Source of the DNA: Vandiemenella viatica
Taxonomy: Eukaryota > Arthropoda > Insecta > Orthoptera > Morabidae
DNA length: 64,000 nt
Assembly: GCA_031002005.1 (NCBI GenBank)
Contig: CM061920.1
Span: 118,224,095 to 118,288,094 of the forward strand
Reading direction: 5' to 3'
Part shown: positions 26,535 through 37,903 of the stretch, in pieces
Layout of the letters: each line of letters starts with the position of its first letter
How positions within the stretch are numbered: the first letter of the stretch is position 1
Position numbers and translations under genes: made by a program
Notes under the pieces: generated by a model
The model's database searches: none
What the model was told of the DNA's origin: nothing
What the model saw: only the letters and a program-made list of their open reading frames with translations

Positions 26535-26730
26535 GCCAGTCCGATGAGTTAATGCTTGGCATTCCGAAAGGCGCCTTCCGTCTTCGAAACTGCCATCCTG
26601 ATTCCGGTTTTTCAAATCACTCCAGGAAAATGCCGGGATGGTTCCTTCAAAAAAACTTTGGCCTAGTTTTTTCCAGTTACTTGACCCCAAACCGGTTCTC
26701 CACTTTCTTAACAAGATCTGAGGCGAAATG
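26535..26730 (+). mobile_element. SINE family A copy
   Basis: Contains TGCCATCCTGATTCCGG, TTTTTCAAATCACTCCAGG, and AAATGCCGGGATGGTTCC then TTCAAAAA, in the order of the other copies. The tRNA-like head is degraded. Confidence 0.75.
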
Positions 26731-28320
26731 TTAAATGAAGACATGTTGGGTGCTGTGGATTGATATCATAATATGATTATGAGAGCACATCCTTCGAGAA
26801 ACGTTGAAAATGTTTGGATTATTTCCAGCTTCTCGCCGCGGTGGTCAGCTTAGGTGTTATACACAAATGCAATTTCTTCTCACCTGGCGACATTGTTTCC
26901 ACACGAAAATGGGAGTCAAGATTTCTGTAATCCCTTGACGTTGGATACTATGTAAGCGGGAAAAATCTAAACCTGGTTACATTATCCTCTTACGCAGCAT
27001 CACATCTTCATAATTACTCTTTTCTTCCTCTTTCCTTAAATCGTTTGGTATAATTGCTCGTATTCCGTTGTAATTAGAAACTGTTCTGCATAACTGTTTT
27101 TGTTAAGCAGAATGACTGTTTAAATTTGGTGCTTTTTTCCTGGTAATTTAGGAAATAGAGTATTTGACGCACAGTTCATTGCGTATCCATAAGCTGTTAT
27201 GGACTCCTTCCTTGTCCTTAATCTGTTCATCAAACTACCACTTTGTAAAGGAAAGATGCACACAGCGCTCTGAATACTAAAATCAAATAATTAAAAGGCG
27301 GAAGAGAAGTGTCATGTCAACATATACCCAGGCATTCATTTATTCCATTGATAAATAACTAAGTTAAATACGATACATGCTCTGTGCAGCGTAGCATAGT
27401 CCTAATGACTGAATTGGGTAGGTCAAAGACCAGAATAAGTGGTGCGTTATTGTCGTGTGGCCGAGAGCAGACGAACACGTCTTCTCTGGAGCTTGATTTT
27501 GTTATACAAGAGTATGTTATGAAAGCAAATCTAGTTTATGATTGTAAGCATCAAGTGGTGTTAGGTTTCATCAACTCATGTCTCCATTTTACGCTTAGTA
27601 ATTACGAACATTTCATACTTTTATGTTCAATGTAGCTTTTTTTGCACTTATAAATCATAAAACGAATAATGTACATAAGACGTAGTCAGCAGTCCAGTAC
27701 TGTTCTCGGCGAGAGAACTAATATGCCTCCACCGTACGTCAGACGCTCTATTCATTATACAGAGTAACTCGGTGTGATCTAATTCTGTTCCATATTGATA
27801 TACAGTCAAAGATCTTTATCGCGTTCTCAGTTTTCGCGGATAAAATAATTCTGACAACTTTCTGTATTTGCGGATGAAAATTTCATTATTTGCTGATCTA
27901 AAACTAACGTTATTGTGATTTTAACTTCTAAATTCCTATTTATTTATTAATTATAAGAACGGAATACCATAACCTTTAACTTATTGCCACCTCAATGCGT
28001 TTGAAACACTTATTCTTTTATGAAAGGAGCCGGGCTGCACGCGACCCTCTGGCTTTCAATAAATCACGCATCATAACTCAAGTCGCTCTTCTAACGTCTT
28101 ACTGCAATTTAGGTATTCGTCACATTACAGTATTTTTGAGTGAATGGAGACATATTTTTCAACCATTCGTTTTCTTCCAGTTTTATTATATCGACCAAAA
28201 TAAAAAAATAAAGTTACTTCCCACTTGGAAAAAGGTCTTCGCACTTTCAGGAAAATTGGAAATGCTTGACTGATAGGGTTTTGGTGCATTCAATTTTTTT
28301 TAATTTCTATGACTTCACTT
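26731..28320. other. Unassigned DNA
   Basis: No element or gene is recognisable. Confidence 0.4.
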
Positions 28321-28322
28321 CG

Positions 28323-28835
28323 CTACTAGCCCGCCCTGTTGGCTTAGTTTGTTGCTGAACCGTGATGGTGTCCGGCGCTGACGCGGTGTTAGCTAGTCTT
28401 GAGTCTCGATGGTGGAAGAAGTTTTCATTATCAAGACTTGTCCAGCAAGATAGGACAGGTGGTGATGCGCCATTCTTAATCACCAGATTGTGCACCAAAG
28501 TCCTGGTTAAATGCCAAACCCTCTGCAGTGTGTATGGGGCGAGGGCATACGATATTGTTGGTGGTGATTCGCCCGTCGGATGGAAACGTTAAGCTTGGAG
28601 TCCCCCCTTGGAGTCTTTCGGAAGAGTATGCCTGAATGTGCCCTTTACCTTCTTTCATTTCTCATCCACAACACAAACGACATTCTACACTGTACATGCA
28701 CGCTATCACAGTCATTGACGCTTACCAACACTTATCACACCGGGGAAGGTAATGGGAATCCATCCCAGTTCATCTTCCCAGACGTTCCCATGGTAATCGC
28801 CTACGCGGGCTTTCGTGGAAGACTATTACTATTAG
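28323..28835 (+). repeat. Dispersed SINE-like repeat (family B)
   Basis: Contains GGGGCGAGGGCATACGATA, GCCCGTCGGATGGAAACG then TTAAGCTTGGAG, a CACAACACAAACGACATTC-type stretch, and GTAATGGGAATCCATCCC. I associate this block order with an abundant repeat of orthopteran genomes, but that is from memory and unverified. Both strands show reading frames (28362-28592, 28498-28307, 28658-28476) that are by-products. Confidence 0.45.
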
Positions 28836-28855
28836 CAAAAACTGTTCTTTATACA

Positions 28856-29053
28856 GCGATTTACAAACTTAAAGCTGCTTTAACCACATGTATCGAAAAC
28901 TGCAAACACAATAAAATGCTCGTAAATGGCACTGTAATTCGTGAGAGAGCTAAATATCTTTACCCATATTTTAAAAAACCTTACAATGTACATTCGGATA
29001 GAGGATTTAAAACAATCGAAAATTGGTTTAATAAGTTCAAAGCGCGACAATAA
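28856..29053 (+). pseudogene. CENP-B/Tc5-type DNA-binding domain relic (Tigger/pogo-like transposase N-terminus)
   Basis: The last 65 residues of a frame opened by the preceding repeat read KLKAALTTCIENCKHNKMLV, then NGTVIRERAKYLYPYFKK, and end DRGFKTIENWFNKFKARQ. This matches the second helix-turn-helix of CENP-B and of pogo/Tigger transposases, whose hallmark is a Val-x-Gly-x-x-Ile-x-Glu-Lys-Ala stretch followed by a final Trp-Phe-x-x-Phe-Lys-x-Arg. A TAA follows at once at 29051-29053, and no DDE catalytic domain is seen downstream. It is either a truncated transposase or one exon of a domesticated gene. The upstream half of the frame comes from the repeat. The start codon is unknown. Confidence 0.55.
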
Positions 29054-29330
29054 TTCTATAACATTAAGTTCTGTGAATTAGAAACTTATCCTATACAAAT
29101 TGCCATTCGGTTTTCACTGTTTTATGTATTCGTGGTATGTTTATGGAACGTATCGCTCGCAAATAAGGAGCTTTGACTGTTAGTTCCTCGATATATTTCA
29201 TTATGATCGTAATCACAATTGAATGTACGAAGAAAGTAGAAGTTCTTTGATGATAGTTAGGGTTGTAGGTTTAGATTAACTAAAATTGAAAGTAATAAAC
29301 TGATTGCCCTCCCCACCACCCCGCCCCCCC

Positions 29331-29371
29331 AAAAAAAAAAAAACAAAAAAAAAAAAAAAAAAAAAAAAAAA
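29331..29371 (+). repeat. Poly-A tract (13 A, C, 27 A)
   Basis: An A-rich tract after a C-rich stretch. It may be the tail of a retroposed sequence whose body I cannot identify. Confidence 0.85.
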
Positions 29372-31870
29372 CACAACGTTGCTGAAATTCAAACAACGAA
29401 GTCGCAACTAAAGACTACTGCGCAATGGCTATGGTCACTATAACAACTGAAATAACAAATTTATTGTGTGTTAAATAATGAATTTTATTGGAAATTGGTG
29501 CTGGTAACGCATATTCGCTTTCTGCTATAGAACCAGATCTGTTTTCTTAATTCCTTGTTTTGTAATAACTGATCATAGACGAGGTATTTTTGCCGGTTTT
29601 GGAAAACTGTGTTCCTGTGTATCTCTCATCACATTCAGCCAGATTTGCTATGTACTGAAGTATCGGTGTGCACACAGGAGGGAAGTGTAGTATTCGGCTT
29701 GAACAGTGAAGGTTTCTGTTCAGAAAATACAGTAATCGCTTCTATTGTTCCATTTGTTAAATTGTAAAGTATTATCGGCGTCGTGAAAGTGAAGTGAAGC
29801 CTTTAACTGTCGTGATTGATGGAGGAGGCCTTGTGTGATGTGTGCCTGGGAGCACGCGCCGGTGGTTTGAGACAGGCTCGCGCGTCACGTCAAGGTCACA
29901 CGTTCGCATCGCATCTCATCAAATTGCCCTATCGCTACGTTTAATTGGATGGCACGATTCTTGTTTCAGTACATTCTGCATTCTTGTTTGTCTGGTTACA
30001 ACACTACGAAATAACCTGTTGCTATGCCACTAGCTGTGTACGAATCTACTTCCGTAGATGCCCTTCCATCTTACAAACCTCATATGTTCCGATTTACAGT
30101 GCAATACTATTAATATTAGCTATCAAGTTTGATCTCGATTTTTTTTAATCCAGTCTTATCCCCACTTCATTCTATTACTGTCCTACCCTTAAAAATAACT
30201 CTTTTTTGGGTATTCGTGCTACGTTCTCAGATAGTTGGTGAGCCCGATTCATGGCTGCTTATTCCATTCACGGGTGTCGTGTGATTCGCTTCTGCCGTTC
30301 CTCTAGAGTAGAGGTTCCCAAAGCCTTTGTTACCATGGCCCGCCTCTATCGAAAAAGTTTCCACGCCCCCCTTCCGTCGAAAGACCGCTCCATCCGCCAC
30401 AATTGCATTATTAAAAAGGCAGAAAATCAAGTATGAAATCGCATATATTTTATTTTAATGCTTATGAAATTACAATTTTTAGTTTTCTGAATAAAGATAA
30501 AAAATATAAACTTTAGAATATACTGAAAAAAAGTAACAAAAAACGAATCAGTGGGAAGAATGAGCTTGCATTTCTTTTTAGAAGATACCCTATTCTTAGT
30601 TAGATATTAGAAAGTGCACAGCGTAAATCATTGGCAATATCGAGTTTGCTGCGATAGTTTGTTTTTATTGCAACAATAGTTGAAATCTTGAAACAGGTGA
30701 TTATAATCGCAGCGTTTGCTGTGATATGCTGGGGTACACTTTCTAATACTTGACCCGAAACGTTCTTTTATCTCTTTTATTAAATTTATATTTGGCAGCA
30801 GCATCATTTTTGTTTCCAGAACTTGCTCTTGAAGTACTGTATCGAGTAATTACAGGGCTCTAGCTATATTTTACGTTTTAAGAGTCTCAACTTATCGGTA
30901 CTAACAATGATGTCTCAGAGGAAACTCGTTAAGTATATGGTGGTCGAATGACATTTTCCAGTTCCAAGAGGCGTTGAAGGAGACAGTACGTCCAACGGTG
31001 AAGAGCTAGGTTAAGCTACCTCGCTCTCCGCCACCCCTTGACATGTTATCACGCCCCCCCCCCCCTCCCAATCCCCATACTCTACACTTTGTGCTGTCTG
31101 TGTCCAGTGTTTTTGTATTTTTTTAAAACTGGATTTCAGATATTTTTTTCCTATATCTTAAAAAGACCAGGTGAAGCTGACAGCTGTATCACTAGAGAAA
31201 TTGTTAAATATGTTTATAATGATTGTTGCCTTTAGTGCTGTACACTAGTCAGATTTCTATTGATCCCATTACAAATCGTCGTTGACCTAAATGCTGAACC
31301 CTATAATAATATGACATTACACTCCTGAGCTCCCATTAGTTTATTTGATGATAATATATCTTCTTTTCGTTTCTCTGAAACTAAGTCTTATGGTTGTACA
31401 TGCCGTATCTACCCCACAATCATTTTATCTTTACCTTATCAAACTTCTGTGTTTTTAAAAGTATGTTTATATAATGTACACGACTTGTTGGAGACGAGTT
31501 ATGAGGTGTTATGGGATTCGTCGTTGTACAAAAATTCAAGTATATACTACACTGCCAAATGTAGGGTGTTGAGTGTTATTTCAGTTTCCAAAGATGGTTA
31601 AAAAATATGTGAATTGCTATTATTTACGTTACATCAAGGGAATAATTTAAATTTACGCGCTGCAGGTACGTGTTGGCCACCGGAAATATGTCGAATACGC
31701 AAGCGGTGAGATACTGTGCAGGTGTCTTAAAAAATGAGCAGACTAAAAAATTTCAAACGGGTACGGAAATATAACGAACGAATTAACATCATTACTAAAA
31801 CATATCGGAGCCGATGTGGATGATATCACTACAGATATACTAAAGATATGTATAATCGGCGTTTTACCTT
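29372..31870. other. Unassigned DNA, possible hAT end near 30309
   Basis: TAGAGGTTCCCAAAG at 30309-30323 resembles a hAT inverted repeat of the CAGAGGTTCCCAAA type, but I found no partner end or target duplication. A C13 run lies at about 31054-31066. No gene is seen. Confidence 0.35.
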
Positions 31871-31872
31871 CC

Positions 31873-32330
31873 TTTGTAATATTATTTAGGTTCAGTCTGG
31901 GGACTTGCTGCTTACCAGAGGACGGGAAAAAAGCGGTAGCTGTGCTGGACCATAGAGGAGGGGTTGAACATTACTTCAGTAATAGGGGAGATTGATAGGC
32001 AACCACATCAGAAATGTCTTGAAGAAACTGGTTTCCAAATCGGCAACATGGTTTTATGAAAGGACATTCTGTTAATGTGATTATTGGGATTTTGCAAGAT
32101 GTTTCGGATGAAATAGACAAGGAAGATCATGTTGTTAGTGTAACAAGAGATTCTTGCAAGGTATTTTACAGAGTGAGCTATAAAATTGTTTTTAATAAGA
32201 TGAAAACCACTGGCGTGAGTGAAATAGTGACTTGTTGGACAGAGGACTTCTTAGAAGATAGAAAGAAAATAATTGAATGAGAAATGCAGTATAAGCGAAA
32301 ACAACAAGAATCAAGACAAACGACAGCACA
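31873..32330 (+). pseudogene. LINE reverse transcriptase fragment (CR1/jockey-like)
   Basis: The plus-strand frame from about 32035 reads QHGFMKGHSVNVIIGILQDV, then SDEIDKEDHVV, DSCKVFYRVSYKIVFNKMK and WTEDFLEDRKK. This matches the reverse-transcriptase palm: QHGF-KGRS, then the first catalytic Asp block D-x-x-KAFD-VSH, then the W-x-x-x-FL-x-R block. The Asp-Phe-Ser-Lys-Ala-Phe-Asp core has decayed to DSCKVFYR, which removes a catalytic residue. The second catalytic box is absent. Confidence 0.7.
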
Positions 32331-32394
32331 TTGGTAAAAAAAACGTCAGGGCCGGGGCAGCGGTGGGTTAAATAATATTTCGTTATGATGGATT

Positions 32395-32664
32395 TTACGC
32401 CCTGGTGGTAATTTCCCTACATACCACACTTTCCTGCCTACTTTTTCCCTTTACGATTTTTTTTGTTTGCTTTTTTGACAAATTATTCATCACTTCCCTT
32501 AGTAATTTATTCCAATCCTTGACCCATTTATTTATAAAATAATATTTTTCCACTCCCTTATGCCTGAAATCCTTCCATGCATTACTCTTAATTCTTCCAT
32601 CAGTAGTTTTTCCATCAGTAATTCTTCCATCAGTGTCACTAATATATTCCTTGTACAATCCCAT
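32395..32664 (-). pseudogene. LINE C-terminal fragment
   Basis: The minus-strand frame ends with RHKGVEKYYFINKWVKDWNK, LLREVMNNLSKKQTKK. The pattern of F-x-N/K-x-V-x-D-W-N followed by a short Lys-rich tail fits the end of a jockey/CR1-type LINE protein. An internal GGRITDGKTTDGRI-type tandem repeat has expanded. A related segment is at 8815. Confidence 0.45.
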
Positions 32665-32984
32665 GACTTTCTTAACCCTCCTCCCCGCAGAGGTCTGGTA
32701 CGCAAGTAACAGTACGGGTTTGGCGAACCCGCGGTGCCCGAGCTAGAAACTTGTGAGCGCCGAAAGTTTACCACACTGTAAACTCCTTCCCTGCTTCAAC
32801 GACCACCGTAGGGCGTGGCGGTGGAACGTTGCCTTAGGAGAACGGGGTTCTTGTCTTAATCGCCCGGATCGCGAGGACATACAGACCTCTATAAAAAAAA
32901 AACCTCAAGGTGAGTAACGTGCCGAGGAGGTGGATGGGTGGTGAGGCAAACCACCCGCTAGCGTACCTCAGGAGCACCTGCCGC

Positions 32985-33109
32985 CAGGGCCGGTGTTAGA
33001 GGGAGGGGAGGGGGGTAAGCGGGTAAAATGTACCCGTCCGGCTGATTGGGGGAGGGGGCGGAAGCCCAATCACCGGCTGTTGGGTCTCCCCGCTCAACAG
33101 GTTGTAAAG

Positions 33110-33149
<40 letters not shown>

Positions 33150-33191
33150 CAACTGGTTACCCCGGGCACCAAAATCCTATCGCCGGCCCTG
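32985..33191. mobile_element. hAT-type miniature element with perfect 8-bp target duplication, nested in LINE leader
   Basis: The left end is CAGGGCCGGTGTTAG. The right end, on the other strand, is CAGGGCCGGCGATAGG. Both sides carry CCTGCCGC (32977-32984 and 33192-33199), an exact 8-bp duplication. The 207-bp interior has a 34-base A run (33112-33145) and no gene. It created the false start of the frame at 33046. Confidence 0.93.
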
Positions 33192-33218
33192 CCTGCCGCG
33201 CCCCTGTTGTATTGGGCA

Positions 33219-33980
33219 TGGTGGCGTGATGCGGGGGCTCCACGTCACTCGACATGTAGTTCCTCAGAATTCGTGGGACAAAATTCCAAGAAATACAAAA
33301 TCTTCACTTTCTTCCGCCTCCTGCAGCTTGGGCATGCCGCAGGGTAAATGTCACTCAAACTCCCAAAGAAGTGGTGATAAGCGGGCGAGGGTCGAAAGAC
33401 CTCCAGAGGCAGAGAATAGTAACCGGAAGGGTCATCTTATCGATGATGCCTTTATAATAATGGCAAGAAAGGAGGGATCCTTTGAAAAGGTCTCTCTTTT
33501 CTATATACAAAAGGGACTAGAAGGAATTGTTGGAACATTAAAAAGTGTGAAAAAGCTGAGGAAAGGGACACTGCTTTTAAAAACCTCTACCTACAAGCAG
33601 GCTGTCGTACTCCATAAAACTCTAAAGAGCAGCAAAGGCGTGGTCACCAGCCGAAACTTGATCGATATAGAAACCAAGGAACTTCTTTAGAAGTAGGGAT
33701 TAGAGAATGTGGTCGAGGTTCTTCAGATCACACCAAGGGTTAGTATCAGTCTTGAGAAGACTGCCACATTCATCCTGACGTTCGACACTCCGATGTTGCC
33801 GAAAGCCATCAAGGCTGGATATTTAAATCTGAACGTTCGTTCGTATGTACCGGAGCCCCATGCGCTGCTTCAAGTGCCAGAGATTCGGGCAAACGACGGT
33901 GCACTGCAAAGGTAACCCCACCTGTGGGAAATGTGGAAAGAAATCACATGAACCGGGTGCCTTTTGCACCCTCCCACAAG

Positions 33981-34018
<38 letters not shown>

Positions 34019-34330
34019 TGTGTAAACTGCTCTGGGCCACACGCAGCTTGGAACAAGGAGTGTCGGGTGTATCTGGAAGAAAAAAAGATACAGGAGCTGA
34101 AAACGAAAGAGCGGTTATCGCATGGCGATGGGAGCGCCATATTAGGCCCTAGTACCACCCGTCTTCGCAACCAGTTTCGCGAAGACGTTGTCAGCTCTCG
34201 TCAGGAAACAAAGTGCTGCTACGCAGACGTCCGTTGCAGACATGGGCACAAGCCCAATGTGCACATGTTAGTCCAAATGTGGCGCCACATCCATCAAGAT
34301 CTTAACACCAAGGATCGCGAACGTCGGTAG
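33219..34330 (+). pseudogene. LINE ORF1, gag-like protein with CCHC knuckles, frameshifted
   Basis: In this LINE class ORF1 binds the element's RNA. The first frame reads AFIIMARKEGSFEKVSLFYI, KGLEGIVGTLKSVKKLRKGT and SKGVVTSRNLIDIETKELL, then a stop at 33688-33690. After a shift it continues with ATFILTFDTPMLPKAIKAGY and, in a third frame, MRCFKCQRFGQTTVHC, TCGKCGKKSHEPGAFC and CVNCSGPHAAWNKEC. These are three zinc knuckles. In the first, the usual His is Gln. Between the second and third a (GT)n tract adds a string of Cys-Val repeats. At least two shifts and the tract make it non-functional. Confidence 0.85.
33985..34014. repeat. (GT)n microsatellite inside LINE ORF1
   Basis: About 15 GT units inside the zinc-knuckle region, translated as alternating Cys and Val. 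It must have expanded after the element lost function. Confidence 0.9.
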
Positions 34331-34771
34331 CAACACTTCTGCAACCCCCACCACTACGACAGCAGCATTTCCACCAGCAGAAGCACAGTCATCCGCTACT
34401 ATAGTTACAGCCGCGGTTCCCCCTGATAAAGTAGGTGCAGCAACCGCAGAGGAGTCGGTAAAGCCTACGCCATCAACTAGTAGCGGATGGCAAACACTGC
34501 ATAAGGTCCGGGGTAGAAATTTAAACACACGGACGCCACTAAGTTTGTCAAGTCCCCTTCCTCTTCTCCCAGATATCCAACTGGTAAGGAGAAGAGGGGA
34601 AGAACGCCTCAGAGGAAGAAGAATCCTCGAGCCTCGAGGCCTTTACTGAATCAGATGTGTCTTCAGAGCCTGAAGACACCGAAATGCTGGTGGAGGAACC
34701 TCGTCCCATTCCTGAGCAGTCACTGGACGACGACCCACCCGACCCGGGGCGGGTGAGGTTGAATAGGTGAG

Positions 34772-35612
34772 GTGGCTCCCATACTACATTGGAACGTAAA
34801 TGGCTACCAGTCCCCCAAAGAGGAAGTAGAACTCTTAGCACGGTCTAAACCCTTGTGTTTGTGTCTGCAAGAGACACATTTTAGACCGCCACACCAACCG
34901 ATGCTAAGAGGATACGACCTGTACACTAAAGACGATACCGAGGGTGATCGAGCGAAGGGGAGAGTGGCGGTGCTTGTCCTAAACATCGTCCATACTGAAC
35001 CCGTTGCTCTCACCTCCTCATTACAAGCAGCAGCGGTGAAAATACACTGTCCAGTTCAACTGACCGTATGCTCTTTCTATCTGCCACCCAGTCTGTCGCC
35101 TACGACGACCTGGTTGGCATTATACAACTCACTCGGCCCTTTCTCCTTTTGGGGGATTTTGCGTTGTGGGGTCCCACCTCCGACTGCCCCAGGGGCCGAG
35201 TGGTTGGTAGATTGATAGAGCAGGAGGAAATTTGCATCCTGAACACAGGGCAAATTACTCATTTCGCCACTACTTTCGGTACGTCTTGACCTTTCATTGT
35301 GCTCCCCCTCAATTGCGGACTCCGTGCAACTGGGCGGTGGATCGCGACCTTACTCGCCTCCGCATGAGGCACTGCCCTCTGACACATGGTTTCCTTCTCC
35401 GCCGAGAGGACCCACCGGAATGTGATGCTTGTGGCGTGCCTTTCACAGTGCTCCACATTTTAACTGATTGTGTACTGTTTTTAAACTTAAGGGCAGATGT
35501 TGGCCTTGCCAACGATCTGACCCTGATTTTAAACATTGACAATGTGGTGAAGGTTTTAAATTTTTTTAATTTGGCCGGTCTGGCCCCTAAAATTTTGGGC
35601 AGGTCGACCTAG
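34772..35612 (+). pseudogene. LINE ORF2, endonuclease N-terminus joined to C-terminal zinc motif
   Basis: The first frame reads PILHWNVNGYQSPKEEVELL and SKPLCLCLQETHFRPP, the first two blocks of the APE-type endonuclease (HWN and the catalytic Glu in QETH). A shifted frame has LLLGDFALWGPTSDCPRGRV (GDF in place of a GDFN block) and CILNTGQITHFATTFGTS. At 35290 it jumps to the protein's C-terminus: RLRMRHCPLTHGFLLRREDP, then ECDACGVPFTVLHILTDC, a Cys-x2-Cys...His-x4-Cys zinc-binding motif typical of I/R1-group LINEs. The polymerase is deleted. Confidence 0.82.
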
Positions 35613-35625
35613 GTTTTATAACGAA

Positions 35626-36620
35626 CTGGCTGACCCGGCAATGCTTCACTATTGCTGGACTTGAGTAGGCACATACAATAGATTAAATTTAAAAAAATTT
35701 ACATATAAATTTTAAACTGCTGTTTCATTCATTTTCAGTTGGAAATAGTGAGAGGGGATGCGCTTTGGAAAACATATGAAAGCAGTATTTTTCTGTTTGT
35801 TTCAAAGTATAAGTGTACAAATTCTTATCTAAATCGGATAAAAAATGTGGTTTGCCTAAATTATGGGGTAAAAACGTAATGGGGTTGGAAAGGGGGAGAG
35901 GGGATGAATATTCGGAAACCATACGTAGGCAATATTTTTCTGTTTGTTTTAAAGTATAAGTGTACAAATTCTTATCTACATCGGATAAAAAATGTGGTTT
36001 GCCTAAATTATGGGGTAAAAACGTAATGGGGTTGGAAAGGGGGAGAGGGGATGAATATTCGGAAACCATACGTAGGCAATATTTTTCTGTTTGTTTTAAA
36101 GTATAAGTGTACAAATTCTTATCTACATCGGATAAAAAATGTGGTTTGCCTAAATTATGGGGTAAAAACGTAATGAGGTTGGAAAGGGGGAGAGGGGATG
36201 AATATTCGGAAACCATACGTAGGCAGTATTTTTCTGTTTGTTTTAAAGTATAAGCGTACATATTCTTATCTAAATCGGATAAAAAATGTGGTATTGCCTA
36301 AATTATGGGGTGAAAACGTAATGGGGTTGGTAAGGGGGAGAGGGGATGAATATTCGGAAACCATACGTAGGCAGTATTTTTCTGTTTGTTTTAAAGTATA
36401 AGTATACAAATTCCTATCTAAATCGGATAAAAAATGTGGTTTTGCTTAGATTATGGGATGTTATGGAGAATAGGGGGTGACTTTTTGGAAATTTTTTTTC
36501 ACAGGAACCTTCGCAGACGCACACTCGAAATCTCTCCAAAGTTTCATTGCAATCTGATAAATGGTATAGGAATGCATAGAAGACGAACAAACCCACAAAC
36601 ATTGATTTTTATATATAAGA
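35626..36620 (-). mobile_element. Helitron-like element, first of a head-to-tail pair
   Basis: Read on the minus strand, it begins TCTTATATATAAAAATCAAT (36620 down) and ends ...GGGTCAGCCAG at 35626, where CCAG is a changed CTAG. The subterminal hairpin pairs GGCAAT with ATTGCT around a short loop. The interior holds five copies of a 147-bp unit (marker GGAAACCATACGTAGGCA). It has no transposase gene. The 178-residue frame at 35725-36261 (-) is a by-product: 147 is a multiple of three, so one open phase repeats every 49 codons. Confidence 0.78.
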
Positions 36621-37903
36621 CTAGCTGACCCGGCAATGCTTCACTATTGCTGGACTTGAGTAGGCACATAGATTAAATGAAAAAATATTTACAAATAAAT
36701 TTTAAACTGCTGTTTCATTCATTTTCAGTTGGAAATAGTGAGAGGGGATGCGCTTTGGAAATCATATGCAGGCAGTATTTTTCTGTTTGTTTCAAAGTAT
36801 AAGTGTACAAATTTTTATCTAAATCGGATAAAAAAAGTGGTTTGCCTAAATTATGGGGTAAAAACGTAATGGGTTTGGAAAGGGGGAGAGGGGTGAATAT
36901 TCGGAAACCATACGTAGGCAGTATTTTTCTGTTTGTTTTAAAGTATAAGTGTACAAATTCTTATCTAAATCGAAAAAAAATGTGGTTTGCCTAAATTATG
37001 GGGTAAAAACGTAATGGGTTTGGAAAGGGGGAGAGGGGTGAATATTCGGAAACCATACGTAGGCAGTATTTTTCTGTTTGTTTTAAAGTATAAGTGTACA
37101 AATTCTTATCTAAATCGAAAAAAAATGTGGTTTGCCTAAATTATGGGGTGAAAACGTAATGGTGTTGGAAAGGGGGAGAGGGGATGAATATTCGGAAACC
37201 ATACGTAGGCAGTATTTTTCTGTTTGTTTTAAAGTATAAGTGTACAAATTGTTATCTAAATCGGATAAAAAATGTGGTTTGCCTAAATTATGGGGTGAAA
37301 ACGTAATGGTGTTGGAAAGGGGGAGAGGGGATGAATATTCGGAAACCATACGTAGGCAGTATTTTTCTGTTTGTTTTAAAGTATAAGTGTACAAATTGTT
37401 ATCTAAATCGGATAAAAAATGTGGTTTGCCTAAATTATAGGGTAAAAACGTAATGGGGTTGGAAAGGGGGAGAGGGGATGAATATTTGGAAACCATATGT
37501 AGGCACTATTTTTCTGTCTGTTTGTTTTAAAGTATAAGTGTACAAATTCTTATCTAACTCGGATAAAAAATGTGATTTTCCTAAATTATGGGGTAAAAAC
37601 GTAATGGGGTTGGAAATGGGGAGAGGGGATGAATATTTGGAAACCATACGTAGACAGTATTTTTCTGTTTGTTTTAAAGTATAAGTGTACAAATTCCAAT
37701 CTAAATCGGATAAAAAACGTGGTTTTGCTAAATTATGGGGTGTTATGGGGAATAGGGGGTGACTTTTTTGGAAATTTTTTTTCACAGGAACCTCCGCAGA
37801 CGCACACTCAAAAACTCTCCAAAGTTTCATTGCAATCTGATAAATGGTATAGGAATGCATAGAAGACGAACAAACCCACAAACATTGATTTTTATATATA
37901 AGA
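36621..37903 (-). mobile_element. Helitron-like element, second of a head-to-tail pair
   Basis: The 3' end is CTAG on the minus strand at 36621-36624, with a hairpin 36630-36653 (CCGGCAAT / ATTGCTGG, one G-T pair, loop of 8) placed 9 bases from the terminus. The 5' end is TCTTATATATAAAAATCAAT at 37903, and a T follows on the plus strand. The interior holds seven copies of the 147-bp unit seen in its neighbour. The last copy of each element carries the same ending (CACAGGAACC, CGCAGACGCACACTC). Confidence 0.82.

Larger units (their letters stand above)
32665..35625 (+). mobile_element. I/R1-like LINE with two ORFs, internally deleted
   Basis: The order is a GC-rich 5' leader (from about 32665), a gag-like ORF1 with zinc knuckles (to 34330), an ORF2 endonuclease (34772-35290), then a jump to the C-terminal zinc-binding end (35290-35612). 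The reverse transcriptase and most of the endonuclease C-terminus are missing. The leader is interrupted by a hAT miniature element at 32985-33191. The 3' end abuts a Helitron-like element at 35626. Confidence 0.82.

Noticed and set aside
32346..32360. hAT terminus CAGGGCCGGGGCAG
   Set aside because: No inverted partner or 8-bp duplication found; the nearby CCGGCCCTG belongs to the 32985 element.
33046..33690. 214-codon plus-strand frame with a long Lys run
   Set aside because: The first third is a hAT miniature element with an A34 tract; only the later part is LINE ORF1.
35725..37881. Long minus-strand frames with a 49-residue repeated protein (178, 128 and 148 codons)
   Set aside because: The DNA repeat is 147 bp, a multiple of three, so one open phase is copied along. 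The plus strand is partly open too, and the array lies inside mobile elements.
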